This document shows positions 24,643 through 31,548 of a DNA stretch of 64,000 bases, in pieces. This DNA comes from Streptomyces albireticuli (GTDB lineage Bacteria > Actinomycetota > Actinomycetes > Streptomycetales > Streptomycetaceae), in contig NZ_JAJQQS010000007.1 in NCBI RefSeq assembly GCF_021228125.1, forward strand, positions 124,001-188,000, given 5' to 3'. The notes under the pieces were generated by a model. It ran no database searches. It saw only the letters and a list, made by a program, of their open reading frames with translations, and was not told the DNA's origin. Position 1 is the first letter of the stretch, and each line of letters begins with the position of its first letter. A program made the position numbers and the translations under genes.

Positions 24643-26388
24643 TCAGACCTCGTAGGGCTGGACGACGACGAAATTGCCGGGGGCGCCACGGAACTGGAGG
24701 TTGACGGCCTCCCCGCTGTGGCCCGGGTAGGAGCTGCGACGCAGCCGCACCTGGCTGGAGACGATCACCTGGGCGCCGGCGGACCAGGCGACGACGGCGT
24801 TGCTGTCCGCGAAGGTGGTCGGGGTGACCGGCAGCACCACGGGGGTGCCGTGGGTCTTGACCACGACGGTGCCGTGGCCCTGGAACTGCATGGTGAACAG
24901 CGCGCCGCCGGGGATGCCGTGGCCCTCGATCCGGCGTACCTCGTGCTGGAGGGACTCGTCGAAGGCGAGCACGGACTCGGCGGAGACGCAGAGGGCGTCG
25001 CCCTGGAGCTCGATGGGGTGGACGTGCGCGGAGTTCTCCGCCAGGAAGACCTGTCCGCGCCCGGTGCAGCGCATCAGCTGCATCTCCTGGCCGGTGGCGT
25101 TGCCGACGATGCGGCCGGCGAAGCCCGCGCCCTTGTAGCCGAAGTCGACCTTGCCCTGGTAGAGCACCATGCTGCCCTGGCGGGCGAGCACGGGCTGCTG
25201 GTCGACGCCGAGGTCGACGCGGATGAGCTTGGGGTTCTGCGGCGTCCAGCGCTGTCCGGTGGGAACCTCGCGGTACTTCTCCAGGCCTGCCTGGACACCT
25301 GCGGCGCCCGGAGCGCCGTGGGCGGCGACGGGCTGACCGTACGAGGGCGCGGGCTGGCCCGGGAAGGGCTGCTGCGGTACCGGCTGCCCGTAAGGCTGAG
25401 GGGCTTGCTGGGGCGCCTGCGGGGGCTGACCGTAAGGCTGCTGGCCGTACGGGCCCGGCTGCTGCCGGCCGTACGGAGCGGGCTGGCCGGGCACGCCAGG
25501 GGGGCCGGGGGGCGGCGGGAACTGGCCGCCGGGGGGCGTTGTCTGGTCGGCGAAGTAGCCGGGCGGGGCGATGGGCGCGGCGAGGGTGGGCGCCACGTGC
25601 ATCTGCGGCGGGGCGGCCGGGGGCGGGGTGCTGCCGGGCGGGGGCGGGAAGCCCTGGTGCGGCGGCGGGGTGGGGGCGGCCTGGTAGGCGGGGGCCGGCG
25701 GCGTCTGGAAGGAGGGGGCCGGTTCCGGGGCGGGCGGGGGTACGGGGGCGGCCGGGGCCGCGAAGGCCGGGGGCGGGCCCGACTGTGCCGGGGGCGCGAA
25801 CGCGGGGGCGGCCCGGGCGGGCTCCGGAGGGGCCTGGAAGGCGGGGGTCTCCGGCTCCTCGTCCAGCACCTCGCCGCCGAAGTTCCGCAGCAGCGCCTCC
25901 AGCCCGCCGTCGAATCCCTGTCCGACCGCGGCGAACCGCCAGACGTCCTTCAGATAGAAGTCGCCGAGCATCACGGCGCGTTCCGTGCTGAATTCGGTGC
26001 CGGTGAAGGAATAGCGGGCGACTTCCTCGCCGCCCGCGACGATGCGCAGATAGCCGGGGCCGATCTGCGACATCTGTCCCGCGCCGTCGACCGTCGCCGT
26101 GAAGCTGAGCTTCCGTACCTGGGCGGGGATCTGGTCCAGGGTGACGCGGAAGGACTCGGTGTCACCGGCCTGCGCGCCGAGCTGCTGGATGGCACCCTCG
26201 GGCGACTTGGGCTGGTTGAAGAAGACGAAGTACCGGTCGTCGGAGAGCCGCTCCTGGGCGTCGAGGCCGAAGCAGCTGATGTCGAAGGTCAGGCCGGGGC
26301 CGGCGATCTGCACACCCACGTACAGATCGGTCCCCGCCGTCAGATCACTGATCTTGGCCTTGTGGCCGCGCTGGAATTCCCTGGCCAT
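24643..26388 (-). CDS. TerD domain - proline-rich linker - AIM24 domain fusion
   Basis: This 581-residue protein has three parts. Residues 1-175 form a TerD domain (ISDLTAGTDLYVGVQIAG, FDISCFGLDAQERLSDDRYFVFFNQ). Residues ~176-375 form a Pro/Gln/Gly/Tyr-rich disordered linker with repeated YGQP and PPPxG motifs. Residues ~385-581 form an AIM24 domain (LARQGSMVLYQGKVDFGYKG to VNLQFRGAPGNFVVVQPYEV). TerD domains bind calcium and occur in tellurite/stress and phage-resistance-linked ter systems. The usual DLD calcium motif is changed to FDIS here, so calcium binding may be weakened. It leads the AIM24 operon. The start ATG (MAREFQRGHK) is unambiguous; the role is not established. Confidence 0.88.
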   Translation of the reverse strand: MAREFQRGHKAKISDLTAGTDLYVGVQIAGPGLTFDISCFGLDAQERLSDDRYFVFFNQPKSPEGAIQQLGAQAGDTESFRVTLDQIPAQVRKLSFTATVDGAGQMSQIGPGYLRIVAGGEEVARYSFTGTEFSTERAVMLGDFYLKDVWRFAAVGQGFDGGLEALLRNFGGEVLDEEPETPAFQAPPEPARAAPAFAPPAQSGPPPAFAAPAAPVPPPAPEPAPSFQTPPAPAYQAAPTPPPHQGFPPPPGSTPPPAAPPQMHVAPTLAAPIAPPGYFADQTTPPGGQFPPPPGPPGVPGQPAPYGRQQPGPYGQQPYGQPPQAPQQAPQPYGQPVPQQPFPGQPAPSYGQPVAAHGAPGAAGVQAGLEKYREVPTGQRWTPQNPKLIRVDLGVDQQPVLARQGSMVLYQGKVDFGYKGAGFAGRIVGNATGQEMQLMRCTGRGQVFLAENSAHVHPIELQGDALCVSAESVLAFDESLQHEVRRIEGHGIPGGALFTMQFQGHGTVVVKTHGTPVVLPVTPTTFADSNAVVAWSAGAQVIVSSQVRLRRSSYPGHSGEAVNLQFRGAPGNFVVVQPYEV

Positions 26389-26507
26389 GCGTAACGACCG
26401 TCCCCCATCCGAACATGTGATGAATGCGTTGCGTCAGGCTAACGGTTACGCCTGTGCTTCTCGCATTCGTTCGGGGGCGTGGCGGGCCGCGCCCGGGCGT
26501 CGCGGAG

Positions 26508-27104
26508 TCATTCGCTCCGCGCGGCGGGCAGATGGGGCAGCCGGTCGGAGGCCGCCACCCCTTCGAGGTAGCCCCGGGCGCGCTCGGTGCGCGGATAGGC
26601 GTCCAGCAGCCGCCAGAAGTCCGGCCCGTGGCCGGGCACGAGCAAATGGGACAGCTCGTGGAGGAGGACGTAGTCCACGACGTACTCGGGCATGCCCTGG
26701 AGGCGGTGGGAGAGGCGGATGCTGCCCTCGGCCGGGGTGCACGAACCCCAGCGGGTGTTCTGATTGGTGACCCAGCGGACCGTCGCGGGGCGGGCCCGGC
26801 CGCCGAGGTACTGCTCCGACAGCCGCCCGGCCCGCTCGGCCAGCTCGGTGTCGCCCAGCATCCGCCGGCTCTCCTGGGCCGCGAGCTTGTCGAGCATCAC
26901 CCGCACCCAGCGCTGCTCCTCGGCCTCGGACATCCGGGCCGGGATGAGCACGACGGTGCGGTCGGCCTCGCGGTACGCCGAGACCGTCCTGCGGCGCCGT
27001 GCGCTCCGTCTGACCTCCACCGCACCGGTGCCCGTGCCGCCGGTGAGCGGGCTCGGGGCGCTGCGCGGTGATCGTGCGGCACTGTGCAGGGGGTCGACGG
27101 GCAC
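26508..27104 (-). CDS. YgjP-like metal-dependent hydrolase (DUF45/M48-like)
   Basis: This 198-residue protein has the YgjP signature NQNTRWGSCTPAEGSIRLSHRL followed by VDYVLLHELSHLLVPGHGPDFWRLLDAYPR. The HELSH motif and the downstream histidine of GHGPDFW form the zinc site of the YgjP/WLM metallopeptidase group. The N-terminal ~40 residues are basic and variable. The GTG start is the longest supported frame; a later start in the variable N-terminus cannot be excluded. Substrate unknown. It is divergent from the E1-like gene. Confidence 0.85.
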   Translation of the reverse strand: MPVDPLHSAARSPRSAPSPLTGGTGTGAVEVRRSARRRRTVSAYREADRTVVLIPARMSEAEEQRWVRVMLDKLAAQESRRMLGDTELAERAGRLSEQYLGGRARPATVRWVTNQNTRWGSCTPAEGSIRLSHRLQGMPEYVVDYVLLHELSHLLVPGHGPDFWRLLDAYPRTERARGYLEGVAASDRLPHLPAARSE

Positions 27105-27268
27105 GGCCCCGACGTTACCCGCTGGCGAGGCGTGAAGTCCCGCCCATCGGTCGTTGTCGGGGCGAAAGAGCCGGAGAGCACCTGGCTTGTACGACTATCC
27201 GTCCGGGCCTGTGGACAACTTCGGGCGGCGTTCCGCCGGAAGGCCCATGCTGGGGGCCGGAACACAGA

Positions 27269-27347
27269 GGAACGACGGGGCACGGCGGGGAACGACCGGG
27301 CACGGCGGCATCAGGGGAACGACGGGAATCACGGGGAACGACGGGGG
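27269..27347 (+). repeat. Four direct repeats in the leader of the E1-like gene
   Basis: The core GGAACGAC followed by G/C-rich GGG appears four times, with AACGAC at 27271, 27291, 27318 and 27337 (spacings 20, 27 and 19). The last copy runs into the ribosome-binding site GGGGGAA of the gene starting at 27354. It could be a repeated protein- or RNA-binding site or a simple slippage repeat. Confidence 0.7.
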
Positions 27348-27353
27348 AATCTC

Positions 27354-28493
27354 ATGCATCCGATGCTCAAGCCCGCGCTGCGGCGCGCCTGGCACAGCCG
27401 TGACACCGTGCAGTTCGGTGTGGCCCCGGCCCACGCGACGCGGGTGGGGCCGGTCGACACCGCGACGAGCAGCTTCCTCACGCTGCTCGACGGCACCCGG
27501 GGGCTGCCGCTGCTCCGTGAGCAGGGAAGGGCCGTCGGGCTGTCCGAGGGGCGGGTGGACGGTCTGGTGGAGCGGCTCACGCGGGCCGGGCTGCTCGACG
27601 ATCCGCACGGGGGCGGCGAGCGCGCGGCGGCCGTGCGGGACCGGGGGCCGGCGCTGGAGCGGCTGCGGCCGGATCTGGCGTCCTTGTCCGTGCTGCACGC
27701 CGGCGCGGGGACGGCGATGGAGCTGATGGGTGCCCGGCAGGCGATGCGGGTGCAGGTGCGGGGCGCGGGCCGGGTGGGGGCGGCGGTGGCCGCGCTGCTG
27801 TCGGCGTCGGGCGTGGGCCGGGTCGATGTGCGGGACGGCGGCTGTGTGGAGCCGTGGGACGTGGCACCGGCCGGGGTGGGCGCCGAGCGGATCGGGGAGC
27901 GGCGGGACGCCGCGGCCCGGCGGGTGGTGCGGGAGGCGGCGCCGGGGCCCCGCCCCCGGGCCCGCGGGGGCGAGAGCGCGGAAGCGGAGCCTCCGCTGTC
28001 GCTGGTGGTGTGGGCTCCCCGGGACGGACTCGCCGCCTACGCCCCGGACCCGGAAGCGGCCCGTGAGCTGGTCGCGGCGGGCGTGCCCCATCTGTACGCG
28101 GGCGTGCTGGAGGCCACCGGTCTGGTGGGCCCGCTGGTGCTGCCGGGCGGGTCGGCGTGCGCCGGGTGCGTCGAGCTGGGGCGGGCCGAGCGGGACCCCG
28201 CCTGGCCCCGGATGCTCGCCCAGTGGCGGTCCGGCCGCGGGCCGGGGGTACCGTCTTGCGACATGGCACTGGCCACGGTGGTGGCGGGGCTCACCGTGGC
28301 GCGGGCGCTGGCCTTTCTCGACGGTGGGTCCCCGGCGGGCGCGGGGGTGCGGCTGGAGCTGGCGCTGCCGGGTCCGGCCTGGTCCCCGCGGCCCGTCGAG
28401 CCGCATCCGCGGTGCCCGTGCGGCGCGGCTGGATCTTCCGATTCGGTATACGCCTCGGCCGTGGGGGCACCGCACGGGACAATGAGCAGGTAA
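27354..28493 (+). CDS. E1/ThiF-like protein related to TOMM cyclodehydratase partner proteins
   Basis: This 379-residue protein has two parts. Residues ~30-90 look like a winged-helix peptide-binding (RRE-like) domain: SSFLTLLDGTRGLPLLREQG then VDGLVERLTRAGLLDD. Residues ~120-345 form an E1-like Rossmann fold (VQVRGAGRVGAAVAALLSASGVGRVDVRD). Zinc-type cysteines occur in CAGC and near the C-terminus (RCPCG). The ATP-handling arginine/lysine pattern of ThiF is not evident, so it may be non-catalytic. This architecture occurs in proteins that present precursor peptides to YcaO enzymes, but no YcaO or precursor gene lies in the window. GGGGGAA precedes the ATG. Function unknown. Confidence 0.72.
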   Translation: MHPMLKPALRRAWHSRDTVQFGVAPAHATRVGPVDTATSSFLTLLDGTRGLPLLREQGRAVGLSEGRVDGLVERLTRAGLLDDPHGGGERAAAVRDRGPALERLRPDLASLSVLHAGAGTAMELMGARQAMRVQVRGAGRVGAAVAALLSASGVGRVDVRDGGCVEPWDVAPAGVGAERIGERRDAAARRVVREAAPGPRPRARGGESAEAEPPLSLVVWAPRDGLAAYAPDPEAARELVAAGVPHLYAGVLEATGLVGPLVLPGGSACAGCVELGRAERDPAWPRMLAQWRSGRGPGVPSCDMALATVVAGLTVARALAFLDGGSPAGAGVRLELALPGPAWSPRPVEPHPRCPCGAAGSSDSVYASAVGAPHGTMSR

Positions 28494-28535
28494 CCGCCGT
28501 CCGCGGCGTGGCTGTTCAGCTAGTTGGAGGGGCGC

Positions 28536-29900
28536 ATGTCTGATCTACCCCGCAAGGCGGTCACTCGTACCGCCAAGTTGGCCGCGCTGCCCTTGGGGTT
28601 CGCGGGGCGTACGGCGCTCGGCCTGGGGAAGCGCATCGGCGGCCGGTCGGCGGAGCTGATCGCGACGGAGCTTCAGCAGCGCACGGCGGAGCAGCTCTTC
28701 GCGACCTTGGGGCAGCTCAAGGGGGGTGCGATGAAGCTCGGCCAGGCGCTGTCGGTCTTCGAGTCGGCGCTCCCGGAGCAGATCGCCGGGCCCTATCGGG
28801 CGGCGCTGACCAAGCTCCAGGAGGCGGCGCCGCCGATGCCGGTGAAGTCGGTGCACGCGGCGCTGGCGGAGCGGCTCGGCGAGGACTGGCGGGATCTGTT
28901 CGAGGAGTTCGACGACCAGCCGGCGGCGGCCGCGTCGATCGGCCAGGTGCACCGGGCGGTCTGGCACGACGGGCGCGCGGTCGCGGTCAAGGTGCAGTAT
29001 CCGGGGGCGGGCGAGGCCCTGCTGTCGGACCTCACCCAATTGAGCCGGTTCGCCCGGCTGCTGGGGCCGCTGATCCCGGGGATGGATATCAAGCCGCTGA
29101 TCTCGGAGCTGCGGGACCGCGTCTCCGAGGAGCTGGACTACGGCCTGGAGGCCCGGGCCCAGAGCGCGCACGCCCGGGAGTTCGCGGGCGACCCCGATGT
29201 GACGGTGCCGGCCGTGGTGCACCAGAGCGATCAGGTGCTGGTCACGGAGTGGCTGGAGGGCGTGCCGCTGTCCGAGGTGATAGCGGAGGGCACGCCGGAG
29301 CAGCGGGACCGGGCCGGGCAGTTGCTGGCGCGCTTCCTCTTCTCGGGCGCGGCGCGCACGGGACTGCTGCACGCCGACCCGCACCCGGGCAACTTCCGGC
29401 TGCTGACGGGGGACGCCCCCGACGTGCCGCCGGAGAAGTGGCGGCTGGGCGTGCTGGACTTCGGCACGGTGGACCGCCTGCCGCAGGGCCTGCCGAAGGA
29501 GATCGGCACCGCCCTGCGGATGACCCTGGACGGCGCGGCCGACGAGGTCCACGAGCTGCTGAGAGCGGAGGGGTTCGTCAAGCCGGGCATCGAGCTGGAG
29601 CCCGGCGCGGTGCTGGATTACCTCCTGCCGATCATCGAGCCGGCTCAGGTGGCGGAGTTCACCTTCACCCGGGGCTGGATGCGCGCCCAGGCGACGCGGA
29701 TCGCCGACCCCCGCTCCCCCGCGTACCAGCTGGCGCGGCAGCTCAATCTGCCGCCGGCGTATCTGCTGATACACCGGGTGACGACCAGCACCATCGGGGT
29801 GCTGTGCCAGCTGGGCGCGACCGTGCGGCTGCGGGAGGAGATGGAGGCGTGGGTGCCCGGGTTCGCGGCGGCCGACGAGAGTCAGGAGACACCGGCCTGA
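28536..29900 (+). CDS. ABC1/UbiB-family atypical kinase
   Basis: This 454-residue ABC1 (UbiB/ADCK) protein has family-specific motifs: the KxGQ helix (GGAMKLGQALSVFESALP, near residue 70), the Ala-rich nucleotide loop AAAASIGQVHRA, the catalytic lysine in VAVKVQYPG, the HADPHPGNF loop near residue 285 and LDFGTVDRLP (metal-binding DFG). ABC1 proteins use ATP to support quinone or lipid metabolism at membranes; Streptomyces makes menaquinone, so a lipid-related role is possible. The syntenic mycobacterial gene is Rv3197, next to whiB7. GGAGGGG precedes the ATG. It lies 42 bp after the E1-like gene on the same strand and may be co-transcribed with it. Confidence 0.92.
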   Translation: MSDLPRKAVTRTAKLAALPLGFAGRTALGLGKRIGGRSAELIATELQQRTAEQLFATLGQLKGGAMKLGQALSVFESALPEQIAGPYRAALTKLQEAAPPMPVKSVHAALAERLGEDWRDLFEEFDDQPAAAASIGQVHRAVWHDGRAVAVKVQYPGAGEALLSDLTQLSRFARLLGPLIPGMDIKPLISELRDRVSEELDYGLEARAQSAHAREFAGDPDVTVPAVVHQSDQVLVTEWLEGVPLSEVIAEGTPEQRDRAGQLLARFLFSGAARTGLLHADPHPGNFRLLTGDAPDVPPEKWRLGVLDFGTVDRLPQGLPKEIGTALRMTLDGAADEVHELLRAEGFVKPGIELEPGAVLDYLLPIIEPAQVAEFTFTRGWMRAQATRIADPRSPAYQLARQLNLPPAYLLIHRVTTSTIGVLCQLGATVRLREEMEAWVPGFAAADESQETPA

Positions 29901-29918
29901 CGGCCCGCGGGGCCGCCC

Positions 29919-30134
29919 TCACCACCAGGAGGAATCGAGTCGGCCCTCGATGGCTCTGATGTTGGCTCGGGCGCAGTCGTCGCAGAAGTAGCGGCGGCTG
30001 CCGTTCTCGACGGAGCAGGTCCAGGTCGGCGGCGTACCGTCGGCGGCGGTGCCACAGCGAGCGCACGTGATGGGCGTGGCGTTCTCGGTGGCCTCAGGGT
30101 CCAACTGCACTGATTCATGCGTCTTCTGGTCCAC
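29919..30134 (-). CDS. Small zinc-ribbon protein
   Basis: This 71-residue protein has CARCG near residues 24-28, TWTCS near residue 37, and YFCDDCARAN near residues 49-58. Two CXXC pairs predict a zinc ribbon. The C-terminus EGRLDSSWW is distinctive. There is no recognised enzymatic part, and nucleic-acid or protein binding is the usual role of such modules. The GTG start is inferred and the ribosome-binding site is poor. It is convergent with the ABC1 kinase gene (18-bp gap), and the wblC transcription unit ends at a terminator upstream of it. Confidence 0.75.
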   Translation of the reverse strand: MDQKTHESVQLDPEATENATPITCARCGTAADGTPPTWTCSVENGSRRYFCDDCARANIRAIEGRLDSSWW

Positions 30135-30186
30135 TCCCAGACGATATCCCCGCGAACGGGCCGGGAGGGCACAGACGCACCCAACG

Positions 30187-30223
30187 GCCTGCGGGGCCGG
30201 TCCGTTCGGACCGGCCCCGCAGG
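30187..30223. terminator. Terminator downstream of the wblC unit
   Basis: GCCTGCGGGGCCGGTCC pairs with GGACCGGCCCCGCAGGC around a TTC-type loop, a 17-bp perfect stem. It ends the wblC-plus-small-gene transcript on the minus strand. Confidence 0.85.
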
Positions 30224-30271
30224 CTTGTTCGGTGGGAGACCGACGGGGCCCGGTGGGGTCCCGGCGGGGTC

Positions 30272-30598
30272 TCAGTGCATGACCGCCATGGCCAGAGCGC
30301 GGCGGGCGCGCATCGAGGCGCGCTCGGCGCGGCGCTGCATGCGGCGCGCGGCGGCCAGGCGGACGGCCCTGCGTTCGGACTCGGCCTCCCGGAGACGCTC
30401 GTGCATATGCGCACGAGCCAGGGCTTCTGGGATGAGTTGCATGTCACGGTTCCTGTTCTGGCGTGCCGTGGGCACACCGGAGGTGTTGCGGGAGAGGACT
30501 TCGGAGCCGAATGGCTCGGCGGCGGGGCGGTGCATCGTCGGATCCTGCTTCTTGGGGTCGTGCGTGGTGGGGCGGTCGATGGTGCCTAGGACGTTCAT
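30272..30598 (-). CDS. Small basic protein translationally coupled to wblC
   Basis: The frame opens at an ATG overlapping the wblC stop (ATGA) and encodes 108 residues. The C-terminal 56 residues, from MQLIPEALARAHMHERLREA, are strongly helical and Arg/Ala-rich (RRAVRLAAARRMQRRAERAS). An internal ATG at 30442 has AGGAA 7 nt upstream and could give the 56-residue form alone. Third-position GC stays high over the whole 108 codons, which favours the long form, but both may be made. No known family is recognised. The location directly behind wblC suggests induction by translation-inhibiting antibiotics along with WblC. Confidence 0.65.
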   Translation of the reverse strand: MNVLGTIDRPTTHDPKKQDPTMHRPAAEPFGSEVLSRNTSGVPTARQNRNRDMQLIPEALARAHMHERLREAESERRAVRLAAARRMQRRAERASMRARRALAMAVMH

Positions 30599-30957
30599 GC
30601 GGCGACCGGGTTCTTGCGCGGACGGCCACGGGGCCGCTTGCGGGCGACCACCACGCCCTGGACGAACAGCTCGCCGCCCCAGACGCCCCACGGCTCGCGG
30701 CGGTCCAGAGCTCCGGCGAGGCAGGCCTCGCGGAGCGGGCAGGTGCGGCACAGCGACTTGGCGTACTCGACGTCGGCCGGGGTCTCGGCGAAGAAGACCT
30801 CGGGGTCATAGCTGCGGCAGGGGACGGGGGTGCCCAGGTTCTCGATGGCGTCGTCGAGATCGGTGAGCGCGGTGAGGGGGGTCAAGGAGTCCTCCGTGGG
30901 GACAGGCGGCGGGATCAGGTCGGTCGCTACTGACGGGGTATGTGCCTTGAGCTGCAC
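30595..30957 (-). CDS. wblC: WhiB-family regulator WblC (WhiB7)
   Basis: This 120-residue WhiB-like iron-sulfur protein has the four cluster cysteines in VPCRSYDPEVFF and LCRTCPLREACLAG, the WhiB turn GVWGGELF, and a C-terminal AT-hook RGRPRK. Among WhiB proteins the AT-hook is specific to WhiB7/WblC, which binds the housekeeping sigma factor and activates AT-box promoters of intrinsic antibiotic-resistance genes, including its own. The GTG start has GAGGA about 9 nt upstream. It sits at the end of a ~540-nt leader containing an upstream frame and a terminator, the arrangement known for drug-induced attenuation of whiB7. Its position next to uvrD2 is conserved in M. tuberculosis. Confidence 0.95.
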   Translation of the reverse strand: MQLKAHTPSVATDLIPPPVPTEDSLTPLTALTDLDDAIENLGTPVPCRSYDPEVFFAETPADVEYAKSLCRTCPLREACLAGALDRREPWGVWGGELFVQGVVVARKRPRGRPRKNPVAA

Positions 30958-31034
30958 GGTTGTCTTTTCCTCGTCTGTGTGTGCCGGCTTGTGGCCGGGC
31001 TTTACGCCCCCCGTCCTGGCGAAGGGCAAACAAA

Positions 31035-31069
31035 AGGGCCGCGGATCCCGGTGTGGGTTCCGCGGCCCT
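31035..31069 (-). terminator. Intrinsic terminator in the wblC leader (attenuator)
   Basis: On the minus strand AGGGCCGCGGAA and the matching TCCGCGGCCCT form an ~11-bp GC stem with a ~12-nt loop, followed directly by TTTTGTTTG. It lies 78 nt before the wblC GTG and 27 nt after the upstream frame's stop, so it can abort transcription before wblC. The stop codon of the upstream frame itself lies in a second hairpin (CCTGATC-GATCAGG, 31082-31100), which gives room for a mutually exclusive structure. Confidence 0.8.
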
Positions 31070-31095
31070 GGAAGGTGCCGACCTGATCATGCCGA

Positions 31096-31395
31096 TCAGG
31101 CTGGATCTCTCCAGGGTTCGAGCCCACGGAAGGCCCACATCGTGCTGTGCTGGTGCTGCGTGGATCCGGCGCCGGCGGTCGTCCTCGCTTCAAGGGCATA
31201 GGCCTGGGCCTGTGCCGATGCTGCTGCCGTTACCTTGGGCGCCTCGGTCGGTCGCTCATTGATCAGGGCAATACCGGCGTTGGACAGACCGGTGCCCTGG
31301 GACGGGAGCGCGAGAGAGCCGAAGGGGAAGCCGAGGGAACGGGTGGCGACGACCGGGCGATCGGTCATTTTGCTGATGGTGTTGAAGCTGATCAT
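31096..31395 (-). CDS. Upstream leader open frame of wblC (uORF)
   Basis: This 99-codon frame begins MISFNTISKMTDRPVVATRS, with AGGAGG 9 nt before the ATG, one of the best ribosome-binding sites in the window. Codon use is GC-rich at third positions but looser than in the neighbouring genes (several GCA and GTA codons), as expected of a regulatory leader. It ends 27 nt before the attenuator hairpin. In studied whiB7/wblC leaders, ribosome slowing on a uORF prevents terminator formation. I infer the same here; whether the peptide itself matters is unknown. Confidence 0.6.
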   Translation of the reverse strand: MISFNTISKMTDRPVVATRSLGFPFGSLALPSQGTGLSNAGIALINERPTEAPKVTAAASAQAQAYALEARTTAGAGSTQHQHSTMWAFRGLEPWRDPA

Positions 31396-31507
31396 TGGTC
31401 TCCGCCTCCTCTCGGCGTCTTGGGGACCGGTCGAAACCAGTCCGGGTCGGCTCAGTACAGCACGGATCCACCGGAACTCGGAAGTACCGCTGTTCTCCGT
31501 GTTCGGA

Positions 31508-31548
31508 AGGCTATGGGTATGCCGTCCGCGTGCGCAAACTATTTTTCC
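31508..31548 (-). promoter_or_regulatory. Putative wblC autoregulated promoter with AT-rich box
   Basis: On the minus strand the order is GGAAAAATAG, then TTGCGC (31532-31537), an 18-nt spacer, and TAGCCT (31508-31513). The AT-run directly upstream of the -35-like element is where the WhiB7/WblC AT-hook is known to bind. The box overlaps the uvrD2 stop codon. Transcription would start near 31500, giving a leader of about 540 nt. Confidence 0.6.

Noticed and set aside
27354..28493. The E1-like gene as a ThiF/MoeB sulfur-carrier adenylyltransferase
   Set aside because: The ATP-site arginine/lysine pattern and rhodanese partner are missing, whereas a true MoeZ is present at 54354-55532.
30115..30477. 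Alternative minus-strand frames across the wblC 3' region
   Set aside because: They cross the terminator hairpin, conflict with the coupled frame, and lack ribosome-binding sites.
31256..31471. A 71-codon frame in the wblC leader as the uORF
   Set aside because: It lacks a good ribosome-binding site; the overlapping frame at 31096-31395 has AGGAGG and better codon use.
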